Below are positions 63,401 to 64,000 of a stretch of DNA of 64,000 nt, in pieces. The notes below the pieces were generated by a model, which saw only the letters and a list, made by a program, of their open reading frames with translations, had not been told where the DNA came from and ran no database searches. Source of the stretch: Mytilisepta virgata (Eukaryota > Mollusca > Bivalvia > Mytilida > Mytilidae); the NCBI GenBank assembly GCA_028015205.1, contig CM051511.1, positions 62,001 to 126,000 of the forward strand, written 5' to 3'. A program made the position numbers and the translations under genes. Each line of letters begins with the position of its first letter. Position 1 is the stretch's first letter.

Positions 63401-64000
63401 GAAACAGATGTAAACTTTTGGTATAGCCAAATTGGTGTCTCTTGTTTCACAAACTCTTTTTGTTCAAATTTTTATATTTTGCCCTCCTGATATGCATATA
63501 TAGATTGATTCTGGAGATATTTGTTTTAGTGCTGAAATCATCTTTTGGCAATGAAATATGCCTAGACAAAATCCTTTTTATTTTAATTACTACAGCACTT
63601 GTCATTACAGGCATCATCATTTTTCCTTAATGCTTCACCTAAGTTTAGAAAAGTGCATGTCTTTTCAAAGTCATGAATAGGGAATATTTGGAAATAATAG
63701 TGCAAGTTGCACATGCACCAAATATTACTCAAAAATATTATTTCAGAAATTAATAAAATTTGGCCCCATAAAAGCATAAGCCTAATGAGATTATGGTCAG
63801 TGCCAATGCAATTAAACTCACTTAAAAACCTTGGTCTTATTTGAACTACTGTTCTGATAGCATAGTTTTATTTTTCCTGTACCCTGAATGTAAGTGTAAT
63901 ATCAAAGGCCTACTTCTCATTAAATTGTCTTTTTAAAGAAACTATACATATATATATGTATATAATGTTTAGGTTTTCGTTATTTAGTCAGTGCATACAA
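63401..64000. other. Right edge, no supported gene
   Basis: AT-rich sequence to the end of the window. I looked on the plus strand for the last TTC36 exon and did not find it. Confidence 0.4.

Noticed and set aside
62460..63490. ORFs of 145 and 146 codons
   Set aside because: They arise from degenerate tandem repeats, and similar peptides recur in each unit.

Overview
The window is a gene-poor, AT-rich stretch of animal nuclear DNA. Spliced genes with GT-AG introns, tRNA-derived SINEs, LINE relics, TTAA-target MITEs and a complete Ty3/Gypsy retrotransposon rule out a prokaryote. Several repeats, such as the GCTCACCT...AGGTGAGC elements and SINE tails of the 'CCACTGGACGTTAA' type, resemble what I remember from bivalve molluscs, so a mussel-like bivalve is my best guess. 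That identification rests on memory, not a search.

Layout. 1-7.2 kb holds repeats: a LINE relic, a hAT-like MITE and a SINE inside a degenerate tandem array. 7.2-8.5 kb (minus) is an intact single-exon polysaccharide pyruvyl transferase-family gene. 9.6-32.4 kb (minus) carries ten small exons that I assembled by hand from splice sites and reading phase. Four encode a Mib/HERC2 - ZZ zinc finger - Mib/HERC2 module, two are 42-nt linker exons, and four encode a complete Rho/Cdc42-like GTPase ending in a CaaX box. All nine junctions agree in phase and the exons sum to 1374 nt (458 codons including the stop). This suggests one fused Mindbomb-module/Rho GTPase gene, although two neighbouring genes cannot be excluded. 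32.8-45.6 kb is dense in repeats: LINE relics on both strands, nested MITEs and GCTCACC elements. 45.6-56.3 kb is a full-length 10.7-kb Ty3/Gypsy element on the minus strand with matching LTRs, a tRNA-Lys primer site, gag, and pol in the -1 frame behind a U UUA AAC slippery heptamer. Directly beyond it, on the plus strand, are exons 1 and 2 of a TTC36-like tetratricopeptide gene (56.6 and 60.5 kb); its last exon must lie past the window. The rest to 64 kb is repeats.

The most unusual feature is that two exons of the inferred fusion gene are each followed, on the intron side, by a tandem array whose unit is a copy of that exon's own 3' end plus its 5' splice site. After the GTPase P-loop exon lies a roughly 2.5-kb minisatellite repeating the switch-I codons (FPSGYVPT) and GTAAGT. 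After the ZZ exon lie 76-bp repeats carrying the last ZZ codons and GTAAGT. The two 42-nt exons look like a duplicated pair, and the last coding exon has a displaced 36-bp copy of its own 3' end. Repeated small duplication of exon edges seems to be a habit of this locus.
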